Positions 36,811 to 47,640 of a stretch of DNA of 64,000 nucleotides are shown piece after piece. The first letter of the stretch is position 1. Each line of letters opens with the position of its first letter. The notes below the pieces were generated by a model. That model searched no databases. It saw only the letters and a program-made list of their open reading frames with translations, and was not told where the DNA came from. Both the position numbers and the translations under genes were made by a program. This DNA is from Astragalus membranaceus. Taxonomy: Eukaryota; Streptophyta; Magnoliopsida; Fabales; Fabaceae. The stretch is from assembly GCA_039519185.1 (NCBI GenBank), contig CM076851.1, positions 28,520,857 through 28,584,856 on the forward strand. The letters run 5' to 3'.

Positions 36811-38689
36811 GGGGGAACAATACGAAAAAAAACAGCAACACACAACACAATCACACAGAACAGAAAACCAGAGAGAGTATTTCACTTCAACCTCTTCCAA
36901 CTTCCAAGTTGTATCTCTGTTTCTCATAAGACATTTTTCTCAACTTAAATGAACAAGATGGTAGCTTTGTACAAACTTGGATCTCTGGGACAGTGTGATT
37001 AGTTTCCTCATCAAAAACTCTCAACTTTCTTACTCACCACTCCTACGGCCAACCACCAGAACCACCACAGTAGACTATCCACAACCCCCAACCAAGCCAT
37101 CACAGTAGCCACCCACCTTCTTCATCCCACCGACCCAACACAGCCCCCATCACACCTAACCCGTCACCGTCGCCGTCACCCTCCCTCACGGCCAGCCACC
37201 ACCAAATGGCCACTTGTCCCTAAAACGGCCCACACCACCGTACCGCCACTGTAAATCTCCCTCAAACACCGTCGTCCACCACCGCGAACCTTCGCGACCA
37301 TCACCAAATTCCCCCAGCCATCAACACCACCCATCGGACCGCCGAACCTCCCTTCGCACTTCGACCACCATACGCCACCACTGAACCACCGCAACAACCC
37401 AACCCGAACCACCGTAGTCGCCATCCCTGACTGTTAATACCGCACCCAACCAACGCCGTGAAGGAGTGGATCCGTGAGAGAGGAAAGCGAAATCGGTTTG
37501 TTATTTTTCGCGGTGGAGAAGGAGAGGAAAACAAAAATCGGTGAGAGAGAGAGGCTGTGAGGGGAGGGGAAAGTGAGGAAGCGAAACGGAGTAGAGGAGA
37601 GGGAAATGAGGTCACGGCTAAGGGAGAGATGGGCAAACAGCGCTGCAAGGGAGAAGAGAGATTAGGGTTAGAGGGGTAGGAGTCGCGCGGCGCAGCTGAG
37701 AGAGAAACGAAATTAGGTTTTACAAAAACCTAATTTCCTTTTTATACCCCCCTCCCATTTATTTTTAATTTCAGTTTTTTTTGTTTTAATTCAGATTACA
37801 ACTCACACCCCCACATTTTAATGTTCACGCCCCCATAAAAGCCCACGTTTTTTTTTTGCAAGCCTTTTTTACCACTAAGATGAAATGGGCTCGCTATCTG
37901 CACCCCCCCATTTTTTAAAATACAATCCTTTTCTAACTGCACCCCCTTTTTTCTAACAGCACCCCCTGTTTCTCTTTTTAAATCTTTTTTTTTCTCCCTA
38001 AATAAGTGTTTTCTTTCACACACCATTTTTTCCCAAATAATGAATAAATGTTTTCCTAAACATAGAAATGGTCGTTACTAATGGTCACCCTGAGCTTAGC
38101 TCGTTTGACCGTTAATGACAGCTTTAGTTTTCAAACGAGTTATGAGCGACGACTACTCTGAGTCTTACTTGTTTGGTCGTCACGAATACCTTTTCCGATT
38201 TCAAAATAAATTAAAACACCAACAGACAAACTTTTTCTACACCAAGAACTACGTGTGATTTGATTCTCTACCAGGAGATACGTAGGAGCAGAGGGCGGCC
38301 GACCTCTGTCAATTGCATTAATAAAAAACCTTTTTTTCTTTTTTTCTTTTAATTCATTTCTCTCCTTTTTCCTCAAACACTACAAAAACAACTAACTGTT
38401 TATCGAGTCTTTTTTATTAGTAACATTATAAGGGTAAAATCATTATTTTTGAATTAATAAACACTTACACATTTAGTTAAAAGGTAACCTTCCTTAGGAA
38501 GGATGTCGTAGGGTGCTAATACCTTCCCTACGCATAAACGACTCCCGAGCCTAAATCTGGTCCGCAAGACCCCTTCATCCACTCAACAGGGATTTTCCAA
38601 TGTTTGCCCTTAAACTAAAATTTTGGTGGCGGCTTCATTCAAGAACTTCGAAGAATCCCTCCTCCGGATTTTTCGGTCGCTACAGCCTT

Positions 38690-41162
38690 GACAATCTTTT
38701 CATGAGTAGCTAAATAAGGTAATACCTCATCGGTGTTAATCAATACGTACATATGTGCTTGCAACATTTCCGCTCGATCAATACTCTTAACTCTTCGACC
38801 TCGTGTACCCTTACCTTGACACCTCCCTGTATGACGAGACTTTGGAAGCCCTACAGGTTTTGCTCCTGCCAAATAATCTGAACAAAACTCAATAGCTTCT
38901 TCAGTGACATACCTTTCAACAATAGATGCTTCGGGACGATATTGATTTTTCACGTAACCTTTCAAAATCTTCATGTATCGTTCAACTGGGTACATCCACC
39001 TTAAATAAATAGGGCCACACAGTCTAATCTCTCTCACTAGATGAACAATTAAATGAACCATGATATCAAAAAAAAGAGGGAGGAAAATACATCTCCAATT
39101 GACACAAGATAATAGCAGCCTCGTTTTCCAACTCATCCAATTTTTGAGGGTCAATGACTTTGACACATATATCATTAAAGAATAAACACAACCTAGTTAT
39201 GGCATGTCGAACACTTTTTGGCAAGATGCCACGAATAGCCACTGGTAGTAGTTGTTGCATCAACACGTGACAGTCATGAGACTTTAAGCCAACTAATTTG
39301 AGATCTTTCATTGACACAAGCCTCTTAAAATTTGAAGAGTAACCTTGTGGAACTTTGATTCCATGTAGACACTCACACAAGTTTATTTTCTCTTTTTTTG
39401 ACAATGTATAACATGCTGGGGGCAAATATGTACGTTTACCTTTTGGCTCTGGATGTAATTGCTCTCTAATGCCCATTTCACGCAAATCTAAACGAGAATT
39501 TATACCATCCTTTGTTTGGCCTTTAATGTTGAGAAGCGTCCCGATAACACTATCACAAACGTTTTTCTCAACATGCATGAAATCAAGGCAGTGCCTCACA
39601 TAAAGACTAGACCAATACGGAAGATCAAAGAACACTGACCTCTTCTTCCACTTGCTTTTTTCATTGAGCTGCTTCTGCTTTTTGCCAAATACAACTTTGA
39701 TGTCCTTAACCACTTGGTAGACTTCTTCTCCACTCAAGACATTCGAAGCAGATTCATTCTCTTGGCACCCATTAAAAGCATTTTTCAACCTACGATACGA
39801 GTGATTACGTTTGAGAAATCTCCGGTGCCCAAGGTATACAGTCTTCTTTCCATGTTTCAGCTGATGGTAGCACGTGTTTTCTGCACAAATAGGACAAGCT
39901 TTATGTCCCTTAACACTATATCCAGACAAGTTCCCGTATGCTGGAAAGTCATTGATCGTACAAAATAACATCGCCCGCAGCTTGAAAGTTTCATTGGAAT
40001 AACCGTCAAACACATCCACGCCCTCATCCCACATTTTTCTCAAGTCTTCAACCAACGGACTAAGGTAAACATCTATGTCATTTCCTGGCTGTTTTGGGCC
40101 CGAAATCATCATGGATAACATAACATACTTACGCTTCATGCACAACCACGGAGATAGGTTGTAAATTATAAGGAGAACGGGCCAGGAGCTATGATTCGTA
40201 CTTAAGTTACCATATGGGTTCATCCCATCCGAAGCAAGTGCGAGCCTAAGATTTCTTGGTTCAGCACCAAAATCCGGAAACAAAATATCAATGTTCTTCC
40301 ATTGTAGAGAATCAGCCGGATGACGAAGTTGTCCGTCACATTTCCTCTCATCTGCATGCCATCTAATGTTCTTTGCGTCCTTTGCATTAACAAACAAGCG
40401 TTTGAATCTGGGAATTATCGGAAGATACCATAACACCTTCACTGGAGAGCCCTTTGTGTCGTCGCCATCACAACTAGATTCACCAGACTTTACTTTGTAG
40501 CGCGATCTATTACACACAGGGCACTTATGCAGCTTCTCAAAATCATTCCGATACAATATGCAATCATTGGGGCATGCATGTATTTTTCTATACTCAACAC
40601 CCATCAGACACAAAACTTTCTTCGCTTCGTACGTACGACACGGTAATGTGTTACCTTCTGGAAGCATGTCTTTCAACAACTCCAGCAACTCGGTGAAACT
40701 CTTATCAGTCCACCCATTTATTGCCTTTAGGTTGAACAACTTTATCACCGCAGACAATCGCGTGTGTTTTGTACATCCTAAATACAAAGGCTCTTCTTTA
40801 TCTTTGCACAAAGTATCATAGGCATGTGCTTGCTTAAAAGATTCCGGACCAATATCACGTATCATGTCTTCCATTCGGTCATCCATATTTGCATCTACGA
40901 AATTCTCTCTTTCCGACACAATTGGGATATCTAACTTCTCACCATGCCATGTCCACGTTGTATAAGCACGACAAATCCCATCAACAAGAAGATGATCTTT
41001 AATCGTTTCAGCGGGTTGTGGTGTTAGGTTCACACAATTAACACAAGGACAAACCAAAATTCCACAACTTTCAAGGTTTGTTTGAGCAAACTTTAAAAAC
41101 TCTTCCACCCCGTTCGCATACTCATCACTCAACTTATTACTTTGCATCCAACTACGATCCAT
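38690..41162 (-). pseudogene. CACTA TNP2-type transposase, N-terminal and central parts
   Basis: Starts at MDRSWM (41162), the usual first residues of the transposase-associated domain (about residues 1-75, with CPCVNCVN). The tnp2/Transposase_21 domain follows at about residues 200-480, with CPVCNRSRYK, WHADERKCDG, LASDGMNPYG, WPVLLIIYNL and CPICAENTCYH. The DUF4218 region begins near residue 540 with YVRHCLDFMHVEKNVCDSVI. The long frame ends at 39066. Similarity continues one base out of register as VHLVREIRLCGPIYLRWMYP to 38690, where the LTR element begins. The shift falls at a run of eight A (eight T in the coding strand) at 39068-39075, so one extra T breaks the protein, unless it is a sequencing error. 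The rest of the gene is at 17777-18487. Confidence 0.93.
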
Positions 41163-42336
41163 AGCTACATTAAAAAAATAGTAAAAAGAACCATAAAAAA
41201 GACAAAACTAATATTAATGGCAAACAATGTAATTAATTCCAATAGAACTACAAAGACAAAATTAATTCCAATATTAATTCCAACATTAATATTTTTTTAA
41301 ACCTCATTTAACACTGCATTGTGTATCAATTAATGACTCTCTTTATTTTTTATGTATGTCAGTTATGATGAAGTGTTTTTGAGTTATAAAAGAAGCATAG
41401 TAACTAAGATGGATAGACATCCCTGCTGCCCCAAGGATATCAATAAATGTACTTGGTCTTGAGAAGAAGATGAAACTCTCTCCAAATATGTTGTCATTCA
41501 ATAAATGTACTTACTTCATCTACTCTTATTTTTTTCTTTTTAACTTACGCATTCTACTCAACACAAGTCTCATAATATATACATTCTATGATTAGAAGTT
41601 CATATATACATTCACATACCACCAGAATTATATATAGATATATAAACTATGATGAGAAGTTCTTAATTCATTTTCTTTCATAATAATTCCTTTGTGATCA
41701 ACAACTAATTAAAATTATGATTTTTGTTCTTATAGATGGGCTTTGATGGCGAAGAGGACCAATAATTAACAGACGAACATGGTCCTAAATATGAGAGTTA
41801 TGACCAGGTATACATTTACCCGAGGCTGTTATTCGTCATAATAAATTATTAGCGCAGAAAAACATTACACTAAATAAAAGCATATTATCAACTTACATAC
41901 AATATAGTCTATGAGCTTTATCTGTCAATTTTGTCAGATTAATATTTCTGAATCTTTGAAATATCGGCAACATTCTTTTGAATAGACACCTCAACACATT
42001 CTTTGTGCTTGGTCTACTTTTTAAAAAATCAAGTTAGTTTTTTGTCTTCTAAATTGATCACCTTTTAAAGATTGTGTTGACTTTTGAAAAAAAAATTAAT
42101 TCATGAGTGTGTTAAAAGAATGGGTGCTAGCATTACTCTCTGAATATTTGTAATAATAGTTAGACTGTAAATGACAGATAAACAAGCTAGTTGAAATAGG
42201 TCGTGCTGTTGCAAATGTGAACAACTGTGACTACAGTGCTTTGGAGTATATGATTGGTCGCTTGGAAGACCTGAGATACGCAATTCAGGACAGAAAAGTG
42301 GATGCACTTATTGTGGAGACTTTTGGTCGACGAATA

Positions 42337-42486
42337 GAGAAACTTTTGCTGTAAGCATCTGCCACTACTCCGAATTTCTAGAACATACATATATTTTGGT
42401 GATTTTGAAAGTACAAATAAGATTTTTCCAGCATTTCTTTAGAACCCCTGCGGAGTAGTGGCAGATGCTTACAGCAAAAGTTTCTC
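42337..42486. repeat. Perfect 36-bp inverted repeat (hairpin), 78-bp spacer
   Basis: Arm 1 is 42337-42372 and arm 2 is 42451-42486; all 36 positions pair. The arms include TGCTGTAAGCATCTGCC and its complement. Arm 1 overlaps the end of the unrecognised coding-like piece and its TAA, so arm 2 looks like an inverted copy of that piece's end. Confidence 0.95.
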
Positions 42487-42947
42487 ATATTCAGATATGG
42501 CGAAGAGGACCAATAATTAACAGACTATATTGAAAACGATTGAAGGAATTTATTGTAGTGAAAGGACCAATAATTAACAGACGAACATGGTCCTAAATGA
42601 GTTGGAAGCCATATTTTGCAATACTCTATCTATAGTATATATGCATTAATATCTCAACTACAAAACATATAGCTAATGTACAAATTCATTGCTTCTCTCT
42701 CCCTAGATCATAACAGAGCATCCTAATAGTTATCCTAATAGTTTTAAGTAATTGTGACAAATGGTGAAGTCAAATTCATTGCTTTCATCCCTCAATTTTA
42801 ATTACAATAATGCGCAGGAAAAGAACAACTAGCAAAATCACTGGAGATGAATTCAGTTGACACAATTATTGGTCTTATTTCCATACAATCAGTTTCAACC
42901 TTGTCACTAAAAAAAAGTTGAAAATCAGTGAAAAACATATGTTTGTA

Positions 42948-43088
42948 CCTTTCCCCTTCTTCCTTTAGGGCAGCACCCACTTTTCCTTTAGGGCAGCGAC
43001 CACTTTTCCTCCTCACCCATCTATCATGTTGCCTTTCCCCTTCTTCCTTTAGGGCAGCGACCACTTTTCCTCCTCACCCATCTATCAT
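42948..43088 (+). repeat. Tandem repeat, 84-bp offset, in the CACTA 5' region
   Basis: CCTTTCCCCTTCTTCCTTTA starts at 42948 and 43032, followed by AGGGCAGC and the ACTTTTCCTCCTCACCCATC word in each unit; the first unit has an extra partial copy. Confidence 0.85.
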
Positions 43089-43824
43089 CTTGATCTGTTA
43101 AGTAAAATAGAACAAGAGAACCTCAAATTAGAGAGAGAGGATCATTTTTATAGCAAAAAGAAAGAAAATATTAGGGTGGGGAGACATTTTTGTGGTATGT
43201 ATCGTGAGATCACATTTTTGTGGGGAGACATTAAGAGATTCATGAAGAGTGATAATTTGGTTGTAAATATAGATTTATATGATTTAGATAGTTAAAATAC
43301 ATACTATCTAGTCCTAAACAGATACTAGTCCAAATATGCTAGATGCACAATTGTATGCACCATTGAATGCATCTAAGTCAAATGTTAATAATAATAATAA
43401 TAATAGCAATTTTATAGAAATTAAAATTTCTCCAGACACACCGAGTAGCTAACAAACTGGTTGAAAATGCTGCTGTCCTAATAGTAAAAACAGAACCTCT
43501 GAACTTCCACACAAATAGAGGCAATGACATTTCACATAAAGACAACCAAACAGTGCAGACTCACATTCCTGTTATCACATGACAAATAAGAAATATTATT
43601 TGTGGTTGGTGGGTGGAATGAGGAAAGCACAAATGAAAGCCAAAAATAATGCTCAATACTATATATACCTATAATGTCTTTCTATGTTAATATATCAATC
43701 ACCCAACTCTCCCCAAAAGAAACTCAGGTAGAAGAACAACATTGTTTTATTCTCTTCTCTATTCCTTTTCCAAGAAGGAATCCTGGGGATATACAAATTA
43801 TTTGACATATTTTCAATTTGACAG

Positions 43825-44498
43825 GTTGGTTCTCCATCCTGGAATGTTCATCCTATTTACAGCAGGTTGGTTCATCTTTTTGCCTTTTTCATAACTATTA
43901 ACTATGTTATCAATGTTATATCATTGGCACTAGCATACTACCTTGCTGAAAATGCATCCATTTATTTAGTCTTTAGGCAGCAATCCGTAGGGGAAATTTC
44001 TATATTGTTTCAAGTTTTTTAATATAAGAAATTGAATGCAGCAACATTATTATTCAAGGCATCACATGTTAGAAGAACATATATGTTAGAAGAATGACTA
44101 TGAAAACCATGAAATGGGCATTTTGGATGACAGGAAATTATGGTTCTCATGCTGATAACAATTATGATCCTAATGCAATTCCAGTGATTCAGAATATTAA
44201 TTATCGCGATATGGTTGCTGAAAATGTGACTATGGCAGCAAGGTTGGAAGGTATATCTGGTGCACCATTTACTGGACTTTGCATATCTAATGTAACCATT
44301 GAACTTGCAAGGAAGGCTAAAAAAGTTCCTTGGACTTGTACTGATGTTGCTGGGATTTCAAGTGGTGTGACTCCTGTGCCATGTGACCTGTTGCCAGACC
44401 AGGGAGAAGAGAAAATTGGGGCATGTACCTTCCCAGAAGACAATTTACCCATTGAAGATGTCCAGGTTCAAACATGTACTTACAGAGGGAAATTGTGA
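43825..44498 (+). pseudogene. Captured polygalacturonase (GH28) gene fragment
   Basis: Exon A (43825-43865) encodes SPSWNVHPIYS with an acceptor before it and a GT donor after it. Exon B starts at 44041 and encodes SNIIIQGIT in matching phase. Right after that the sequence jumps to the C-terminal part of the family: TMKTMKWAFWMTG, NINYRDMVAENVT, ARLEGISGAPFTGLCISNVT and CTDVAGISSGVTPVPCDLLP, ending at TGA (44496-44498). The whole catalytic middle (the NTD, DD and GHG motifs) is missing, so no enzyme can result. TGTTAGAAGAA occurs on both sides of the join (44067 and 44084), as at a short-homology deletion. It lies inside the CACTA element, opposite in strand to the transposase. This is a plant cell-wall gene of the GH28 family, captured and rearranged. 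Confidence 0.9.
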
Positions 44499-45099
44499 TA
44501 GTATAGAAGGAATGGATCAGCTCAACTTCTCAAGGGAACAACAATTCAAACAATGTAATACTTCAAAAACTGTTTTTATTTAAATCATTGGACTATTGGA
44601 GACTTATAAAAACTCTTAACAAAGGTGCAACCCCAACAAGGAAACCAAACCAAGTCAATAATAAATACATGTTAACGCCATCTGTTTGTCAAGTTCATTG
44701 GCAAAAACTTTTATTTTGCCACAAATGCAAGAGAAAGCCAATTAGAAACTGATGGACTCATACAGAAGCATGGACTCATACCCATTTCAAAGACACAGGA
44801 ATCAAAACGCAGGCTTTTTTGTGGTGCCTCAACATTTACTATGAATGGCGTCAAATCAATTAAATAAGAAAGATTGCAAGGTGCTTACTACTGAACCTGA
44901 TTCTTGCAAAATTAGAAAGGTAAAACTATCAATTCTTAAAACTCAGTCAAAAAACATTAAACCCTAACAAATTTCACAAAAAAATAAGGCATATAACAAA
45001 ACCCTAAGAATGTAACGAGAGATATGAATTCCTTTAATTAAATCAAACATAGAAATAGCTCTCATCTTAATGAAGATTCTCAACTCATGAAATGAATCA

Positions 45100-45600
45100 G
45101 AAAAGAGTTGTTGTTTACCTTTCAGAAAAATCAGAAGAAAGCCAACCAATGAAGTTGACGGTGAGAGGAAGAGAGACGTTGACGACGAGCTGGATGGAGA
45201 CCACGGCAGAGAGGAGAGAGCGATGGGGGAAGACGGCGAGCTGGCAGAGAGAGGGATCTTCGGCAGAGAGAGTGATGGGTAGAGCAATGGAATGGAACGA
45301 TTGTTTTGGTTGAGAGAGTGATGGGAAGAGCGTGGAAACTGTTGCGTTTAGGGTTCACTGTTGCGTGTTGCGTTTAGGGTTCAATGTTGTGTGACGGCGA
45401 GTTGGCGGAGAGACGGAGCTTCGGCAGAGAGAGTGATGGGTAGAGCAATGGAATGGAACGGTTGTTTTGGTGGGTTGATTTCTGGATTTCTGGAAACTGA
45501 TTTTAGGGTGGGTTGTTTTGGTGTGTCGAGAGTGATGGAATGGAAGGGTGTCGAGAGTGATGGAATGGAAGGGTTCACTGTTGATTTTTGCTAAAAAAAA
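45100..45600. repeat. Minisatellite-like GA/TGG-rich region, 161-bp period
   Basis: The word TCGGCAGAGAGAGTGATGGG occurs at 45260 and 45421, each followed by TAGAGCAATGGAATGGAACG. Shorter related words (GAGAGTGATGGAATGGAAGG) occur near 45530 and 45553. ORFs here on both strands are by-products. Confidence 0.8.
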
Positions 45601-45679
45601 ATACCCAACGCAATATAAAAAAAATACTAAACTCAAGTAATAAAAAAAACTTGCAGCGCGCTTGCCAAAAATAGATTAC

Positions 45680-45840
45680 ACATTTAAAGTCGGACGTAAG
45701 GGTTGCCCGACTTAAAAGGGTGAACGCCAGAATTTTTTTCGCGTGTTTATTACAAAATTGCCACCGCCTCCACCATTTAAGTCGGATATTTGGGAGTCCG
45801 ACTTAAAATCACCAATTCTTTTCTTGTTTTTACACTAGTG
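45680..45840. repeat. Right subterminal repeats and TIR of the large CACTA element
   Basis: AAGTCGGAC, GCCCGACTT, AAGTCGGAT and GTCCGACTT lie in facing pairs, ending in TTTTTACACTAGTG. They use the same words as the left end at 11374-11790. Confidence 0.92.
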
Positions 45841-45909
45841 TAAGTCTCATTACTAGCTAACGTAACAGTTATAAAAAAAACTAAGCGCACAATATTATTA
45901 GGCATTGGG

Positions 45910-46049
45910 CCCAGAAGGGTAGCTCACGTGGTTGAGTGACAGGGACATCGTTGGTGGAAAAACGTAAGCGTACGGGGTTCGAACCCCGCTCCCCCCTCCC
46001 CTCTAACAACTAACACACTAATTACTAACCACTTTGCCTATCTAAAAAA
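45910..46049 (+). mobile_element. tRNA-derived SINE, 140 bp
   Basis: Pol III promoter boxes are visible: an A-box-like TAGCTCACGTGGTTGAG and a perfect B box GGTTCGAACCC. A short body and an A-rich end follow. A 19-bp TSD, AATATTATTAGGCATTGGG, flanks it (45891-45909 and 46050-46068). It is not a functional tRNA gene: it has no plausible anticodon arm or acceptor stem. Confidence 0.93.
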
Positions 46050-46056
46050 AATATTA

Positions 46057-46377
46057 TTAGGCATTGGGGGTGGTTTTTAGTTTTATATTTTGAAATTTTC
46101 AAAAACAAAATTTAGTTTCTGTATTAAGTTTTGAGTTTTAGTTCTAAAATTTTGAGTTTTAGTTTTACTTTTTGAGTTAAACCACCTCGATATTAGTTCA
46201 CCTAATATAAAAATATAAGTTTGAAAAAAATAAGAAATTTAAATAATTTAAAAATAAATAAATTTTGACAACAAATATTATAAAACTATAAAAAAATACA
46301 AATTATAAGTATTCTGAACAACTACAAAATAATTGGACAATTTTAAATCAAGATATTAAAAATAGTTTAACAAGATT

Positions 46378-46443
<66 letters not shown>

Positions 46444-46629
46444 GGCTATAAAACTAAAAACAAGAATAAAGCCTATTTTTACTGTTTTAGGTTTAACGTT
46501 TAAATTGAAAATTATTTTGAAATTACATAAAAAACTAATTCAACCCCATTTTATTATAATAAATTTTGTTTTAAATTTACTTTCAAATTCAAACACCAAA
46601 AACTTAGAACCACCCCGAACTGAGCCTAA
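46057..46629. mobile_element. Candidate AT-rich inverted-repeat element (MITE-like)
   Basis: The left end TTAGGCATTGGGGGTGGTTT resembles the reverse complement of the right end, which reads TTAGGCTCAGTTCGGGGTGG. The middle is AT-rich with a (TA)n run. No clear TSD is visible, partly because the SINE's TSD overlaps the left end. Confidence 0.4.
46380..46443. repeat. (TA)n(CA)n microsatellite
   Basis: About 27 TA units followed by a few CA units. Confidence 0.95.
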
Positions 46630-47232
46630 GAGGCGTTAAGAATGGATTTCACCAAAAAGAAAAGAGAAAAACTTACAAAATTATTAGTTATTAACATAAA
46701 TATGATAGTTAAGCTATATATTCTAGTATTTCAGTAAAAAAAAGAAGTTATATTCTAGTGTTTATTATAAGACAAGTAACTGGGTGGTTTAAAAAATGTC
46801 CTATATATAAAAGTTGAGTGATTATTTTTTGGGTGTAAAAAGTTGAATGATTGTGTAACACGAAAAAATTAGAAAAAGAGAGATTCCTTAACATAAAATT
46901 AAAGTCATATTATGCAAAAAGTTTTTTGTAAAGATAAAAGGAATGAGATATGGATATCACACACATGGGGCCTGTGGTAAAAGACATGGACAGTTACTGT
47001 AGTGTGGTACCATTGTCCAAAAGTACAAAACATGCAAAGAATAGCTTGGTTAATGAACTTGTCAAAAAACAAAACTTAGTTAGTGAAAAGTCGCTAGCTT
47101 TTTCTGATAACATTAGTAAGAGAATCGGATTCTACCATAAATCTTATTTTAATTATGAGCTTAATTGTTACTTACATTTTATTTATCCTCATTCCTTTTT
47201 AGTCCTTTTTTGGTCTGGGTTTGGTCAGTTTG
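46630..47232. other. Intergenic DNA, no gene recognised
   Basis: AT-rich. A short ORF at 46950-47306 runs into the next element and shows no family similarity. Confidence 0.4.
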
Positions 47233-47319
47233 TTTTTTTTACCCCATCGTATCACTATATACCCCCACAAGAAATTTTAAGACGAAAATACTGCTGGTTA
47301 AATTGACTTAAATCGGATC

Positions 47320-47640
47320 TACATATAAGGTAGGTAGATCCGATTCACAAAACTAAAAGGCGGATTTACGTATATCCGATTAGAATTAGTGGGGGAAAAT
47401 CGGATCTACCTTTACTAAGGTAGATCTGATTTGATAAAATATAAAAGCGGATATACCTATCAGTGGGGGTATGTCCACTTTGTTAAAATGCAAATCGGAT
47501 TTACCTCCCTGATAGGTAAATCCGCTTTGCAATTAACAAAGCGGATATACCTATCAGTGGGGGTATGCCCGCTTTGTTAAAATACAAATCGGATTTACCA
47601 CCCTGATAGGTAAATCCGATTTGTACTAAATTCGACGGAT
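47320..47640. repeat. Subterminal repeats, left side of the MULE-like element
   Basis: Units such as GCGGATATACCTATCAGTGG (47451 and 47541) and CCTGATAGGTAAATCCG (about 47508 and 47602) alternate with their complements. The right side (about 50240-50410) carries related AAATCGGATATAG words. Confidence 0.85.

Larger units (their letters stand above)
18488..38684 (+). mobile_element. Outer LTR retrotransposon, non-autonomous, Ogre-like ends, inserted in the CACTA transposase gene
   Basis: LTRs begin TGTCATACCCCAATTTTG and end TTTTTCGGTCGCTACA. A 5-bp TSD, GCCTT, flanks the element (18483-18487 and 38685-38689). The 5' LTR is 2650 bp; the 3' LTR totals about 2590 bp once the nested element is removed. 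A PBS follows the 5' LTR and a purine tract precedes the 3' LTR. The 7.6-kb interior has no recognisable gag, protease, RT, RNase H or integrase. It therefore looks like a LARD-type derivative that would need proteins from a related autonomous element. The two LTRs look nearly identical, which suggests recent insertion. Confidence 0.95.
28761..38684 (+). repeat. 3' LTR of the outer LTR element, interrupted by a nested LTR element
   Basis: Starts at TGTCATACCCC (28761) and ends at CTACA (38684). The LTR parts are 28761-29482 and 36816-38684. The 5' LTR shows the uninterrupted order at about 19200 (a run of seven G); here the run is split as GGGGG on each side of the nested element. Confidence 0.95.
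41163..43680. other. CACTA 5' region with exon-like captured pieces
   Basis: Upstream of the transposase start. An exon-like piece at about 41736-41808 has an acceptor (cttatag) before ATGGGCTTTGATGG and a donor after GACCAG; parts of it, including AGGACCAATAATTAACAGAC, recur near 42507 and 42563. A plus-strand piece at 42181-42353 reads without stops as KLVEIGRAVANVNNCDYSAL and LEDLRYAIQDRKVD, ending in TAA. I do not recognise the family. These look like host gene pieces, but this is inference. Confidence 0.45.
11374..45840 (-). mobile_element. Large CACTA (En/Spm) element, 34.5 kb including nested insertions
   Basis: The left end CACTAGTGGAAAA (11374) matches the reverse complement of the right end, CACTAGTGTAAAA (45840). 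TAA flanks both sides (11371-11373 and 45841-45843). AAGTCGGAC/GTCCGACTT motifs crowd both subterminal zones and were not noticed elsewhere. Inside are a TNP2-type transposase and an En/Spm-type second gene, both on the minus strand, so the 5' end of the element is at 45840. Removing the 20.2-kb LTR insertion and one TSD copy leaves about 14.3 kb, a plausible autonomous CACTA size. The element also carries host gene fragments. Confidence 0.93.

Noticed and set aside
44964..45358. Pro/Ser-rich and Arg/Glu-rich genes on both strands
   Set aside because: Overlapping frames in a GA-rich minisatellite within the CACTA 5' region.
45910..45995. A tRNA gene, because of a perfect B box and an A-box-like sequence
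   Set aside because: No closed acceptor stem or anticodon loop can be drawn, and the unit has an A-rich tail and a 19-bp TSD. It is a SINE.
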